64,000 nt of DNA from Dokdonia sp. PRO95 (GTDB lineage Bacteria; Bacteroidota; Bacteroidia; Flavobacteriales; Flavobacteriaceae): contig NZ_CM001837.1 in the NCBI RefSeq assembly GCF_000355805.1, positions 261,434 through 325,433 on the forward strand. Reading direction: 5' to 3'. The number at the start of each line of letters is the position of its first letter. The stretch's first letter is position 1. The notes below the pieces were generated by a model, which saw nothing but the letters and a program-made list of their open reading frames with translations, had not been told where the DNA came from and searched no databases. The translations under genes were made by a program, and so were the position numbers. Positions 1 to 8,308 of the stretch are shown piece by piece.

Positions 1-1110
1 GATAATGGACAAGAAGCGGTAGAAACAGAGATTCGTAGCTTTACTACAGGTGAAGCTCCAGACTACATCCCGCTTTCTAACATTGCATATATGTATCCTA
101 CCATAGATCAAAAGTTTGTGCATAAGGATGAATATGGACAAGCGTTTGTACAGTTAAAAACAGGTCAAGATTATCTTTTTGAAAATCTCGAGGGCTACAC
201 TCAAAAGGCATACTTTGTTTCAGATCAAGGAAGTGAAGATGTAACTATAGGCTATAATAACTCAGATAACAAGGTGTTTTTAAATATGCCTACCATGAGT
301 GACAACTTAGATTACACCTTAACTATGGTCACAGAGCCCATATCCTCAGAAACTCAAGGAAGTTTAACGGAAACATTTACAGAGCAAAACTTAGGTGAAG
401 ATACTGAAGTAGAGGTACGCGAAGTAACCTTAGGACAAACGGTAATTAATGCAGAGGCTGTAGAGATGCTTTCTTTTGACTTTCATACAAGTGTGTATAG
501 CACATTTGCTGCAAAACTGGCATCTAAAGCATATACACAACCTATGGTTGAGATTATATACTCAGATGTGCATGCACTACACACAAAGTCTAATGAAACA
601 GAACGTTTTAATCTTGAAGAGGTAGAAGGCACAGAACTTACTAACTATGCTCCTATGATGCGCATAGAAGCAGATTTAAGTAACAATACTTATTATCAAA
701 ATGAAATCTATCCTTTAATTTACCAGAATTACCCTATCAGTAATTTTACTGTAAATAGAGATGTCTCAGACTTAGGATTGCCTCCAGTAAAAGCTATGGA
801 TCTTTTAGAGTGGTATCCAGTTTATACCACTACAGAGCCTAATAATTATTTATTAAGAGAGCGCATCCCTTTCAGGTATTTATTGCCACTCACCTTCAAG
901 GAAGATTTTATTGATATTCAATATAAGATAACCAATGCATATCTAAATAATTCATCGCAATATGCGCAACACATTGCTCAATATGACTACATCATAAACG
1001 GCATATTCCCATATATAAAACAAGGTAATTACAATACTAAAATTAAGTATGTACTTCCCGATGGAACCGTAACAAGTATCACAGATTACATGTACAACAA
1101 GCCCAATTAA
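1..1110 (+). CDS. 3' part of a large secreted protein with an Ig-like domain (5' partial)
   Basis: The reading frame is open from the first base of the window, so the gene starts upstream and the ATG at position 91 is probably internal. The first visible residues (around VETEIRSFTTG) look like the end of a bacterial Ig-like (Big_5 type) strand. The rest, about 350 residues, is rich in Thr, Asn and Tyr and I recognise no domain in it. There is no T9SS sorting signal at the C-terminus, which ends in YMYNKPN. The stop lies 2 bases before the start of the next gene, so the two are very likely co-transcribed. From its position it probably belongs to the cell-surface protein locus that follows. The function is unknown. 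Confidence 0.75.
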   Translation, partial: DNGQEAVETEIRSFTTGEAPDYIPLSNIAYMYPTIDQKFVHKDEYGQAFVQLKTGQDYLFENLEGYTQKAYFVSDQGSEDVTIGYNNSDNKVFLNMPTMSDNLDYTLTMVTEPISSETQGSLTETFTEQNLGEDTEVEVREVTLGQTVINAEAVEMLSFDFHTSVYSTFAAKLASKAYTQPMVEIIYSDVHALHTKSNETERFNLEEVEGTELTNYAPMMRIEADLSNNTYYQNEIYPLIYQNYPISNFTVNRDVSDLGLPPVKAMDLLEWYPVYTTTEPNNYLLRERIPFRYLLPLTFKEDFIDIQYKITNAYLNNSSQYAQHIAQYDYIINGIFPYIKQGNYNTKIKYVLPDGTVTSITDYMYNKPN

Positions 1111-1112
1111 CA

Positions 1113-3185
1113 ATGACTCATAAACTTTTTATATTCTTTTTATTAATAAACTTTACCGTTACAGCACAGTCTGTAACTGATACACTTGTAAAAAGTGATA
1201 ATCGTATAGAAGTTTTGGCTCGGGTTTCAGAAACGGAAGCTCTGATACGATGGGCACCTACAAAACCTATTGCTTGGAAGCAATTAAACCAGTACGGTTA
1301 TATTATAGAACGATATACGATTATAAGAGATGGAAAAACCTTACCTAATCCAGAAGCCAGAACACTCACTTCTATTCCTATAACACCAAAGCCACTTGAG
1401 GCTTGGGAGGCGATTGTTCAAAATAATGATAATGCCGCTATTGTAGCTCAAGCTATTTACGGAGAACGTTTTGATGTAAGCGGCACTGATAAGATAGAAG
1501 CGATTGTAGCGCTATCTGAAGATCTAGAACAACGTCACACATTTGCACTCTACACTGCAGATCAAGATTTTGAAGTTGCCGTTATGGCAGGTTTAGGCTT
1601 TAGAGATAATACCGCAGCATCAAATGAAAAGTATATTTATCGTGTGGTTTCTAATGTGCCAGAAAGCATTAATAACATAGCATACGGAGGGGTATTCCAA
1701 GGCTACCAAGATTTTGAACCTTTACCAAAACCGATAGACTTAGTGAGCACTTTTTCTGACGCGGCTACATCTCTAAGCTGGAATTTTAAAATTCATAGAT
1801 CACTATTTACGAGTTATAATATTGAAAGAGCGCAAGAAGGTGAGTCATTTAAAAAAATTAATAAACGACCATACACTTTATTGAATCAAGCAGCAGATGA
1901 ACGTAGTGGCCGCATTTATTACATGGACTCTATTGCAAATAACAAAGGTTATAAATATAGAGTACAGGGTATATCTGTCTTTGGTGAACTAAGCCCTTAC
2001 TCTGAGGAAGCAGGAGGAACTGGAAGAGCAGCATTAGGTTTTACTCCTTTTCTCACGACAAAAGAGTTTATTGACGAAAACACTGTCAAGTTAACTTGGG
2101 AATTTCCAGAGGAAGCAAACAGTGAGCTTTCTGGATTTACGCTTAATAAATCTAACGGTCTAGGAGAGACTCAAGAAGTTTTAATTAAAGACATACCTCC
2201 TACTGCAAGATCTATAAGATACAATAAACTGTTACCTTCTAATTATTTTACGGTAAGTGCTGTTGGGAAGTATGGTTCACAAAAGAAATCTTTCCCTATG
2301 CTGGTACAGCCGGTAGATTCTATTCCTCCATCTAGACCTGTAGGTCTTACTGGTAAAATAGATAGCTCTGGAGTTGTACGAATCAAATGGGAGGCAAATA
2401 CAGATGTAGATATTTTTGGGTATCGTGTCTTTAGAGGAAATCTAGAAAATGAGGAGTATAGTCAAGTTACATCAAAACCTATCTCAACAACAGCCTTTAG
2501 AGATACCATTTCTATTAAGAATTTAAATAGTAACGTATATTATAAAATTGTTGCTCTAGACTATCGCTATAATCAAAGTGACTACTCTGACCCTCTTACT
2601 CTTAAAAAACCAGATATCATACCTCCAACCTCGCCAGTGTTTAAAAAGTTTGATGTAAGTGATGGAAAAGTAAATCTGCAATGGGCAAGAAGTTCTAGCG
2701 ACGACGCAAAAACGACACATATATATCGTAAGGAAAATGACAGTCAGGACTGGCTACTTGTTTATGAAGGTGATAATACCACAGAACGATATATAGATAA
2801 AAAAGTAACTGAAGGCAACTTATATAGCTATACTCTCATTGCAATTGATGAGAGCAACTTAGAATCACCACCTTCACCATCTGTTTCAGTTAAAATACCT
2901 AAAACAAATAAAGAAAATCAAGTGCGTAGTTTTTCTGGAATAGCAAATAAACTCCAGCAATCTATAGATATAAGCTGGGCATACAGAGCAGATGACATCT
3001 CTGAATTTGAAATTTACAAATCTAAAACCGAAGAAAAACTACGATTATTACGTGTAGTACCTGCAGATACAAGGAGGCTTACAGATACTAATCTTAAAAT
3101 AAATACAAGCTATACTTATGGGATTAGAGCAGTTTTTAAAGATGGGCGCATTAGTAAACTCAAAAAAATCACTGTAAAATATTAA
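1113..3185 (+). CDS. secreted fibronectin type III repeat protein
   Basis: 690 residues with a clear N-terminal signal peptide (hydrophobic to about residue 18, TAQS cleavage region). From about residue 205 there are roughly five consecutive fibronectin type III-like units (about 205-300, 305-400, 405-500, 505-595, 600-690). Each has the W-x-I/L strand and the Y-x-Y/I-x-V/I-x-A-x-D pattern; two start with a Pro-Pro linker. Residues 20-200 are not recognised. There is no T9SS C-terminal signal and no membrane anchor. It starts 2 bases after the previous stop and is followed by a CGCTTTCGCGAAAGCG palindrome and the first of four SprB-repeat proteins. A scaffold or adhesion role outside the inner membrane is inference from domain content and context. 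Confidence 0.8.
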   Translation: MTHKLFIFFLLINFTVTAQSVTDTLVKSDNRIEVLARVSETEALIRWAPTKPIAWKQLNQYGYIIERYTIIRDGKTLPNPEARTLTSIPITPKPLEAWEAIVQNNDNAAIVAQAIYGERFDVSGTDKIEAIVALSEDLEQRHTFALYTADQDFEVAVMAGLGFRDNTAASNEKYIYRVVSNVPESINNIAYGGVFQGYQDFEPLPKPIDLVSTFSDAATSLSWNFKIHRSLFTSYNIERAQEGESFKKINKRPYTLLNQAADERSGRIYYMDSIANNKGYKYRVQGISVFGELSPYSEEAGGTGRAALGFTPFLTTKEFIDENTVKLTWEFPEEANSELSGFTLNKSNGLGETQEVLIKDIPPTARSIRYNKLLPSNYFTVSAVGKYGSQKKSFPMLVQPVDSIPPSRPVGLTGKIDSSGVVRIKWEANTDVDIFGYRVFRGNLENEEYSQVTSKPISTTAFRDTISIKNLNSNVYYKIVALDYRYNQSDYSDPLTLKKPDIIPPTSPVFKKFDVSDGKVNLQWARSSSDDAKTTHIYRKENDSQDWLLVYEGDNTTERYIDKKVTEGNLYSYTLIAIDESNLESPPSPSVSVKIPKTNKENQVRSFSGIANKLQQSIDISWAYRADDISEFEIYKSKTEEKLRLLRVVPADTRRLTDTNLKINTSYTYGIRAVFKDGRISKLKKITVKY

Positions 3186-3193
3186 AGTAGTTA

Positions 3194-3209
3194 CGCTTTC
3201 GCGAAAGCG
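3194..3209. repeat. dispersed palindrome CGCTTTCGCGAAAGCG, copy 1 (intergenic)
   Basis: Perfect 16-base palindrome lying 9 bases after the stop of the fibronectin-repeat gene and before the next start. It has no following T tract, so it is not an intrinsic terminator. Confidence 0.9.
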
Positions 3210-3227
3210 TGATAAACATTTTCATCA

Positions 3228-4556
3228 ATGAAGCAAACAATACAACTTCTTCTACTTATACTAATTATAAGCACTACCTCGCAGGTAGGTGCCCAGTACT
3301 GGGTGAGAGGTGATATTACTATTGCAGATGCTGACTTTTTAGGGGGCTTTAACGCAAGTTTAGAGATTCGTATTAATTCCAATGCTATTATTGACTTATC
3401 CACAATGTCTGATGGAAATATGAACAGTACTGGGAGAACACAAATTATAAACAGAGCATATACTGGTTCTTTCCCTAATTCAATACAGTTTGTAGATTAT
3501 ATGTCTGGCGCCTCAATCTCAAGTGGAGATGGTAACACTAACGGATGTTATGGGAATTTTGGGGGTAGTAGCACTAATAATGCAACTACAAATGGAACTT
3601 TATTTAGAGGACCTTATTCATTTGAAGCCACAGGTAGCAACACTTATTTTGGATGTGATGAGATCATTCAAAATAATGTAATACAGACATTTCAAGTATG
3701 GAAACTAAAAAATTTAGTACAACCATTTGACAACTCAGTATGCACTGAGCAATCTATAATACTTAATCCTGGTAACTGGGGACCTTCTATAAAAGGTGTT
3801 TTATATAACACTAATACCATGGGCAATTATCAACCTCTCGAAACATTCTCAACTCCTGCAAGTTCATATACTGTAGATCTCAACACCCTGCCTAATCTTA
3901 CTTTGCCAGGTACAGTGCGTTTTAGACTAGATTATGGAAATGGCATACTTTCTAACAGTGTGATTTATAATGTTACGGGATGCTCACCAGAAGTAACAAA
4001 TATTGATGTGAGCGAACCCAATTGCTCCTATGATGAAGGTATGTTTACGTTAACCTTTGAAGAGGCACTTAATGGAGATACACTAACTAATATTGCTGTT
4101 ATAGGTCCAGGTCCTAATGGTATGTTTGAAGATCCAGAAAATTCGGATACTGATGACGAATTAGTGGACACTGTTAATGAAGTTATTACGGTTCAAGGAG
4201 ATCAATTTGCGTATCCTAACTCACTACCGGTAGGGACTTATGCTTTTAGGTATCAAACTAATGGCTCAGACACTGACCAACAAACTATGCCGTTTACTAT
4301 AACCGCTCCACCCGCCCTAGAATATAGCGTACAAATAGAATCTGAAATCACCTGTAATGATGCAGACGATGGAAAAATAAGAATTACCATAAACCCAAAT
4401 AACAATGGTAGTCTAGGTACACCGCCATATAATTATGTATTGAGCAATGGAAATACTGGGAATTTTTCTGGAAATAGTACTACTGTATCAAGTTTTATTG
4501 CTGGAGAAACTACTATTCAAGTATTTGATAGTCAAAACTGTACTGAGAGAGAATGA
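3228..4556 (+). CDS. secreted protein ending in an incomplete SprB repeat (paralogue 1 of 4)
   Basis: 442 residues. Signal peptide (MKQTIQLLLLILIIS...GAQ), then a unique N-terminal region of about 160 residues with a few Cys, then a domain beginning around 'VCTEQSIILNPGNW', then an SprB-like domain around 'VTNIDVSEPNCSYDEG', and a C-terminal SprB repeat (ITCNDADDGKI ... IQVFDSQNCTERE). It stops right after the repeat's conserved N-C-T, where complete repeats continue with the final strand (FxIxEP). The C-terminal 90 residues are close to those of the next three genes, so the set arose by tandem duplication. No T9SS signal. Surface or secreted role inferred; exact function unknown. Confidence 0.8.
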   Translation: MKQTIQLLLLILIISTTSQVGAQYWVRGDITIADADFLGGFNASLEIRINSNAIIDLSTMSDGNMNSTGRTQIINRAYTGSFPNSIQFVDYMSGASISSGDGNTNGCYGNFGGSSTNNATTNGTLFRGPYSFEATGSNTYFGCDEIIQNNVIQTFQVWKLKNLVQPFDNSVCTEQSIILNPGNWGPSIKGVLYNTNTMGNYQPLETFSTPASSYTVDLNTLPNLTLPGTVRFRLDYGNGILSNSVIYNVTGCSPEVTNIDVSEPNCSYDEGMFTLTFEEALNGDTLTNIAVIGPGPNGMFEDPENSDTDDELVDTVNEVITVQGDQFAYPNSLPVGTYAFRYQTNGSDTDQQTMPFTITAPPALEYSVQIESEITCNDADDGKIRITINPNNNGSLGTPPYNYVLSNGNTGNFSGNSTTVSSFIAGETTIQVFDSQNCTERE

Positions 4557-4591
4557 TACAAATAATAATGAAAATAATAGTTAATTAATCA

Positions 4592-4607
4592 CGCTTTCGC
4601 GAAAGCT
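4592..4607. repeat. dispersed palindrome, copy 2 (intergenic, one end base changed)
   Basis: CGCTTTCGCGAAAGCT, 35 bases after the stop of the preceding gene and just before the start of the next. It carries the exact 10-base core TTTCGCGAAA. Confidence 0.85.
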
Positions 4608-4619
4608 TAAAATATTTAT

Positions 4620-5822
4620 ATGAAACTCATAATATGTTTCCTCATCATGTTCTCCGTTTGTAATATTACTTATGGACAAGATTATGGGGTCTATTTTGAG
4701 ACAAAAGATAGTAATACATTTGCTTTTGGAGACAATCCAATCACATCATCTACTACAACAACCCTCAGCGTTTCTGGCGGCACAAGTACTTCCTATACGG
4801 GACCTCCTGCTGCTTTTCCGCAGGGGTCTACGTTTCATAATTCTTACCTTCCTATACCTAATAATATAAGCGCTGGTGGATCTGGTACTGTAACAATAGA
4901 ATCTTGGTATGCTAATGATGGCGGCGGTACTGGAGGTGGTGATTGTGATTTCGGTGATGAGTTTACTACAACTATTTCAAACTTTCTCTTAAATTCATTT
5001 CAACTTGAGGGTTGTCAAGTGGTTACAGATGCTTACTTAATACATATTCAAGAACCATCTGCGGGACAAAGTACAGTGTGCTTAGATGAGGAGCTTACGC
5101 TTTCTGTAGGTAGGTACTGGCAATACAAATTAAATTCAGGACCTTGGACTAATTTTCCAAATGCTTATAACAATACAGACGAACCTTCATTTATTATCTC
5201 CGATCTTACCGGTAGTAATGAAACAGGAATTATCAAATTTAGAACTGGCTATGATGGCCAATATGCAAATACAGTAACTTATACGATTGCACCAGAGACC
5301 CCAAGCATTCAAAGCTTAGTACGTAACAACACAAGTTGCGACTACAATAGCGACGGTAGTTTTACACTAAATTTTAACACGAATCTCTCTGGGGAACAAA
5401 TAGAATTTAACCTTAAAAAAGGCTCAATTAATGGTCCACTACTAACCGAAACTGCAAATATAACCGGGAATACTTATAGCTGGCCAGACACATTAGCCCC
5501 AGACATCTACTATCTTACATACCAAGCTTTTCCAAATGGCTGTGCAAAAACCTATAATGGAATTACAATAGGCAGTCCTCCCCCACTTGAATATTTTATA
5601 GAGGCAACAGACATAAGCTGTTTTAATGAAAATAATGGAGAAATCAACATTACAATAAATCCAAATAACAATGGTAGTATAGGTACACCTCCTTATAATT
5701 ATGTATTAGGCAATGGTAATACAGGTACTTTTTCTGGAGCAGGCACCACTATAAGTGGCTTGAGTGCAGGAAGTACAACTATTCAAGTATTTGATTCTAA
5801 TGCATGCACTGAGAGACTATAA
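4620..5822 (+). CDS. secreted protein ending in an incomplete SprB repeat (paralogue 2 of 4)
   Basis: 400 residues with signal peptide (MKLIICFLIMFSVCNITYGQ). A Gly/Ser/Thr-rich N-terminal region is followed by a middle domain starting near 'TVCLDEELTLSVGRYW', an SprB-like domain around 'SLVRNNTSCDYNSDGSF', and a C-terminal SprB repeat (DISCFNENNGEI ... IQVFDSNACTERL) that stops after N-A-C-T. Its stop codon overlaps the start of the next gene by one base (TAATG), which points to translational coupling. The last 180 bases are highly similar to the same region of the gene before it. No T9SS signal and no membrane anchor. Function unknown; a partner of the giant SprB-like adhesin at the end of the operon is an inference. 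Confidence 0.8.
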   Translation: MKLIICFLIMFSVCNITYGQDYGVYFETKDSNTFAFGDNPITSSTTTTLSVSGGTSTSYTGPPAAFPQGSTFHNSYLPIPNNISAGGSGTVTIESWYANDGGGTGGGDCDFGDEFTTTISNFLLNSFQLEGCQVVTDAYLIHIQEPSAGQSTVCLDEELTLSVGRYWQYKLNSGPWTNFPNAYNNTDEPSFIISDLTGSNETGIIKFRTGYDGQYANTVTYTIAPETPSIQSLVRNNTSCDYNSDGSFTLNFNTNLSGEQIEFNLKKGSINGPLLTETANITGNTYSWPDTLAPDIYYLTYQAFPNGCAKTYNGITIGSPPPLEYFIEATDISCFNENNGEINITINPNNNGSIGTPPYNYVLGNGNTGTFSGAGTTISGLSAGSTTIQVFDSNACTERL

Positions 5823-7036
5823 TGAAAAACAATAAACTACTTATCATCTTAATTTTGTTGTTAATTGCTGGCTTTACTGTTAGTGGACAGTCTTATAGCA
5901 TTGATTACATTGATGTCCAAGTAAATTTGAGTTGTGGCCAGACAACCACAAATTATGGTGATAATTTCAATGTAGAAGTAAATCAGATAGGTAACTCTCC
6001 GCGTGGATATATTGTAAATGAAATTGGTAGAGCTACAGAAGATGGAAGTCCGTGTTCATTTAATAATGAGTTTACTGAATTAAAGACTAGTACTCAGTCT
6101 TTATGCAGTGTGTTTACAGATACCGCTGGTGGATGTTGTACTGATTATGATTTTGAATTTATAATGATCCCTAACTATTCTATTTTAACTCCAGCACCTT
6201 CTGCCAGTAATGCTTTACCTGAAGTTACACTAGAGATGACTGCTGGCTATGACCCTCTAGTTTATCAGTGGGAATTCTTACATCCTACTACAAATAATTG
6301 GACTTCTTTTCCTGCCGAATTTTTAGGCCAGAGTTCAATCACTTTTAATGCCGAAGATTTATTTGGTGCAAATGCTTCAAGTTTTTATGAAGTAAGTATT
6401 CAATATAGAATCGCTCTGTGTAATGGTTGGGTACCACCAGGTTTTCCTTATACCTACAGCTTTATCAAAGAAAGTCCTAATGTTGAAGATGTGGTTGTGA
6501 TAGATCCAACTTGTCAATACAATGAAGATGGAAGATTTACTGTGATATTTGATAGACCGCTAGATGATGGCGAACAGCTTACCAATATCGGAATTATCTC
6601 TGCTGGTCCCGACAATAATATTGCAAATACAGGAGATAATGTATTTACAGCAGCAATGCCACCTACTTTTTCTGGTACTGGTAATACATATACCTATCCT
6701 AACTTTCTCCCTACCGGAGATTACATTCTAAGCTATCAAGCAAATAATACAAGTTCTGCAGAGTTTTCTGACCCATTCACTATTGGCACTGGACCTAGTC
6801 TAGCGTACGAAATTACAGCAACAGATATTTCCTGTTTTAATGAAAATGATGGAACAATCACTATTACAATTGATCCTAATAGCAGCGGCAGTGTGGGAAC
6901 CCCTCCTTACAAATACACTATAAATGGAGGTGCTCCCGTAAATTTCACAGGTACAACTACCAGTATACAAAATCTAGGTCCAGATAATTACATCATTAAA
7001 GTATTTGATTCTAATGCATGCACTGAGAGACTATAA
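5822..7036 (+). CDS. secreted protein ending in an incomplete SprB repeat (paralogue 3 of 4)
   Basis: 404 residues with signal peptide (MKNNKLLIILILLLIAGFTVSGQ). The N-terminal region of about 130 residues is Cys-rich (several pairs, including GGCCTD) and differs from the paralogues. The second half has a beta-sandwich-like segment (VVVIDPTCQYNEDGRFTV) and a final SprB repeat ending IKVFDSNACTERL. The start overlaps the previous stop by one base and the stop overlaps the next start by one base, both as TAATG. The bases around its start and around the next gene's start are nearly identical, evidence of duplication of the whole unit. No sorting signal seen. Function unknown. Confidence 0.8.
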   Translation: MKNNKLLIILILLLIAGFTVSGQSYSIDYIDVQVNLSCGQTTTNYGDNFNVEVNQIGNSPRGYIVNEIGRATEDGSPCSFNNEFTELKTSTQSLCSVFTDTAGGCCTDYDFEFIMIPNYSILTPAPSASNALPEVTLEMTAGYDPLVYQWEFLHPTTNNWTSFPAEFLGQSSITFNAEDLFGANASSFYEVSIQYRIALCNGWVPPGFPYTYSFIKESPNVEDVVVIDPTCQYNEDGRFTVIFDRPLDDGEQLTNIGIISAGPDNNIANTGDNVFTAAMPPTFSGTGNTYTYPNFLPTGDYILSYQANNTSSAEFSDPFTIGTGPSLAYEITATDISCFNENDGTITITIDPNSSGSVGTPPYKYTINGGAPVNFTGTTTSIQNLGPDNYIIKVFDSNACTERL

Positions 7037-8304
7037 TGAAAAACAATAAACTGCATATCATTCTTTTTCTACTGTTTTCTAGCTCCCTTGTGGCTCAGAA
7101 CAAATTATATGTGTTATCAAGGAGGGCAACTCACAACGCGGCCTACTCAATGCAAAATCCAAATTTTGATGAATTTGAAGCTGGATGGCTTTTTACAGAA
7201 GATGAAGGTGAGAGCACTCGGTCTGATAACTTTATACAATTAGCCATTGATTACAGAATGGGATATAACGATGACACTAATAATAATTGTGGTGGTTCTG
7301 TCTGTGGTCAATTCTCTTATATTTGCGCTCCTAGCTCACCCTTCCCAGCGGATGTAACAGATCTTGACTATAATGAGAACATCACTCTCAACAGCTACAA
7401 AAGAATCATTTACAATGGCCCATCAGACTTAGGCCCTGATGATGTAGGGGATACTTGTTTACCCTTAAATTATATTGCTATTTATGTCCCGTCATCTGTG
7501 ACACCTACTGGCGCGGTTTGTGATGATGCACCTTTATTTGACTTCTATAATGGAAGCTCTACAACAATTCCTTTTCTAACTTGGAAATATCAAAGAGATA
7601 ATGGACAATGGGCACTATTACCTAACCATAGAAATACCTATCCTCTAGATGCCTCTGTTACTGATATTTTTGGAACCAATCCAGAAAACTATTTTACAGG
7701 TGTACTAAAAGTTCAATACACGGTAGAAGCTCAATTTTCTAACGCAGTGTACTATTCACCTATCCACACCATCACTATAGCTCCTAAAACTCCTGGAATA
7801 CAGAATTTAACTGTTGCTGAAACAAGTTGTGTTTATACAAATGACGGTAGTTTCAATTTGAACTTCGATTCAAATATAAATGGTGATCAACTATTATTTA
7901 ATCTACGAAAAGGGAGCACTTCGGGCCCGTTATTTACTCGCACAGAAACTATAAATGGTTCTAATTATTTATGGCCTGAAAATCTTGCTCCAGATAACTA
8001 CTATCTCACTTATCAAACATTACCTAATGGTTGTGATCGAACCTTTGGACCTATAACCATAGGGAGTCCAGATCCCATGGCTTACACCATTACTGCAAAT
8101 GACATAAGCTGTTTCAATGAAAATGATGGGGAGATTATTATCAATATAGATTCCAGCAATCCTGGCACACCCCCATATAAATACACTATAAATGGAGGTA
8201 CTCCCATCAACTTTTCTGGTACTAATACAAGCATACAAAATCTAGGTCCTAACAGTTACAACATTCAAGTGTTTGATCAAAATGATTGCACACAAAGACT
8301 ATAA
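7036..8304 (+). CDS. secreted protein ending in an incomplete SprB repeat (paralogue 4 of 4)
   Basis: 422 residues with signal peptide (MKNNKLHIILFLLFSSSLVAQ). Unique N-terminal region of about 150 residues with Cys pairs (NNCGGSVCG). The middle and C-terminal parts are closest to paralogue 2 (IQNLTVAETSCVYTNDGSFNL, then NLAPDNYYLTYQ in both). The final SprB repeat ends IQVFDQNDCTQRL. It starts with the one-base TAATG overlap and its stop is 4 bases before the ATG of the giant adhesin. The same truncation point as in the other three paralogues argues that it is a functional end and not a frameshift. Function unknown. Confidence 0.8.
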   Translation: MKNNKLHIILFLLFSSSLVAQNKLYVLSRRATHNAAYSMQNPNFDEFEAGWLFTEDEGESTRSDNFIQLAIDYRMGYNDDTNNNCGGSVCGQFSYICAPSSPFPADVTDLDYNENITLNSYKRIIYNGPSDLGPDDVGDTCLPLNYIAIYVPSSVTPTGAVCDDAPLFDFYNGSSTTIPFLTWKYQRDNGQWALLPNHRNTYPLDASVTDIFGTNPENYFTGVLKVQYTVEAQFSNAVYYSPIHTITIAPKTPGIQNLTVAETSCVYTNDGSFNLNFDSNINGDQLLFNLRKGSTSGPLFTRTETINGSNYLWPENLAPDNYYLTYQTLPNGCDRTFGPITIGSPDPMAYTITANDISCFNENDGEIIINIDSSNPGTPPYKYTINGGTPINFSGTNTSIQNLGPNSYNIQVFDQNDCTQRL

Positions 8305-8308
8305 TCTT

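Noticed and set aside
3228-8304. The four small SprB-type genes as fragments of one broken large gene.
   Set aside because: Each has its own signal peptide and start, the stops are at the same repeat position, and the TAATG overlaps imply coupled translation of separate proteins.
8273-8308. A start at 8273 for the SprB-like adhesin.
   Set aside because: It overlaps the previous gene and puts a charged stretch before the signal peptide. The ATG at 8309 gives a normal signal peptide.
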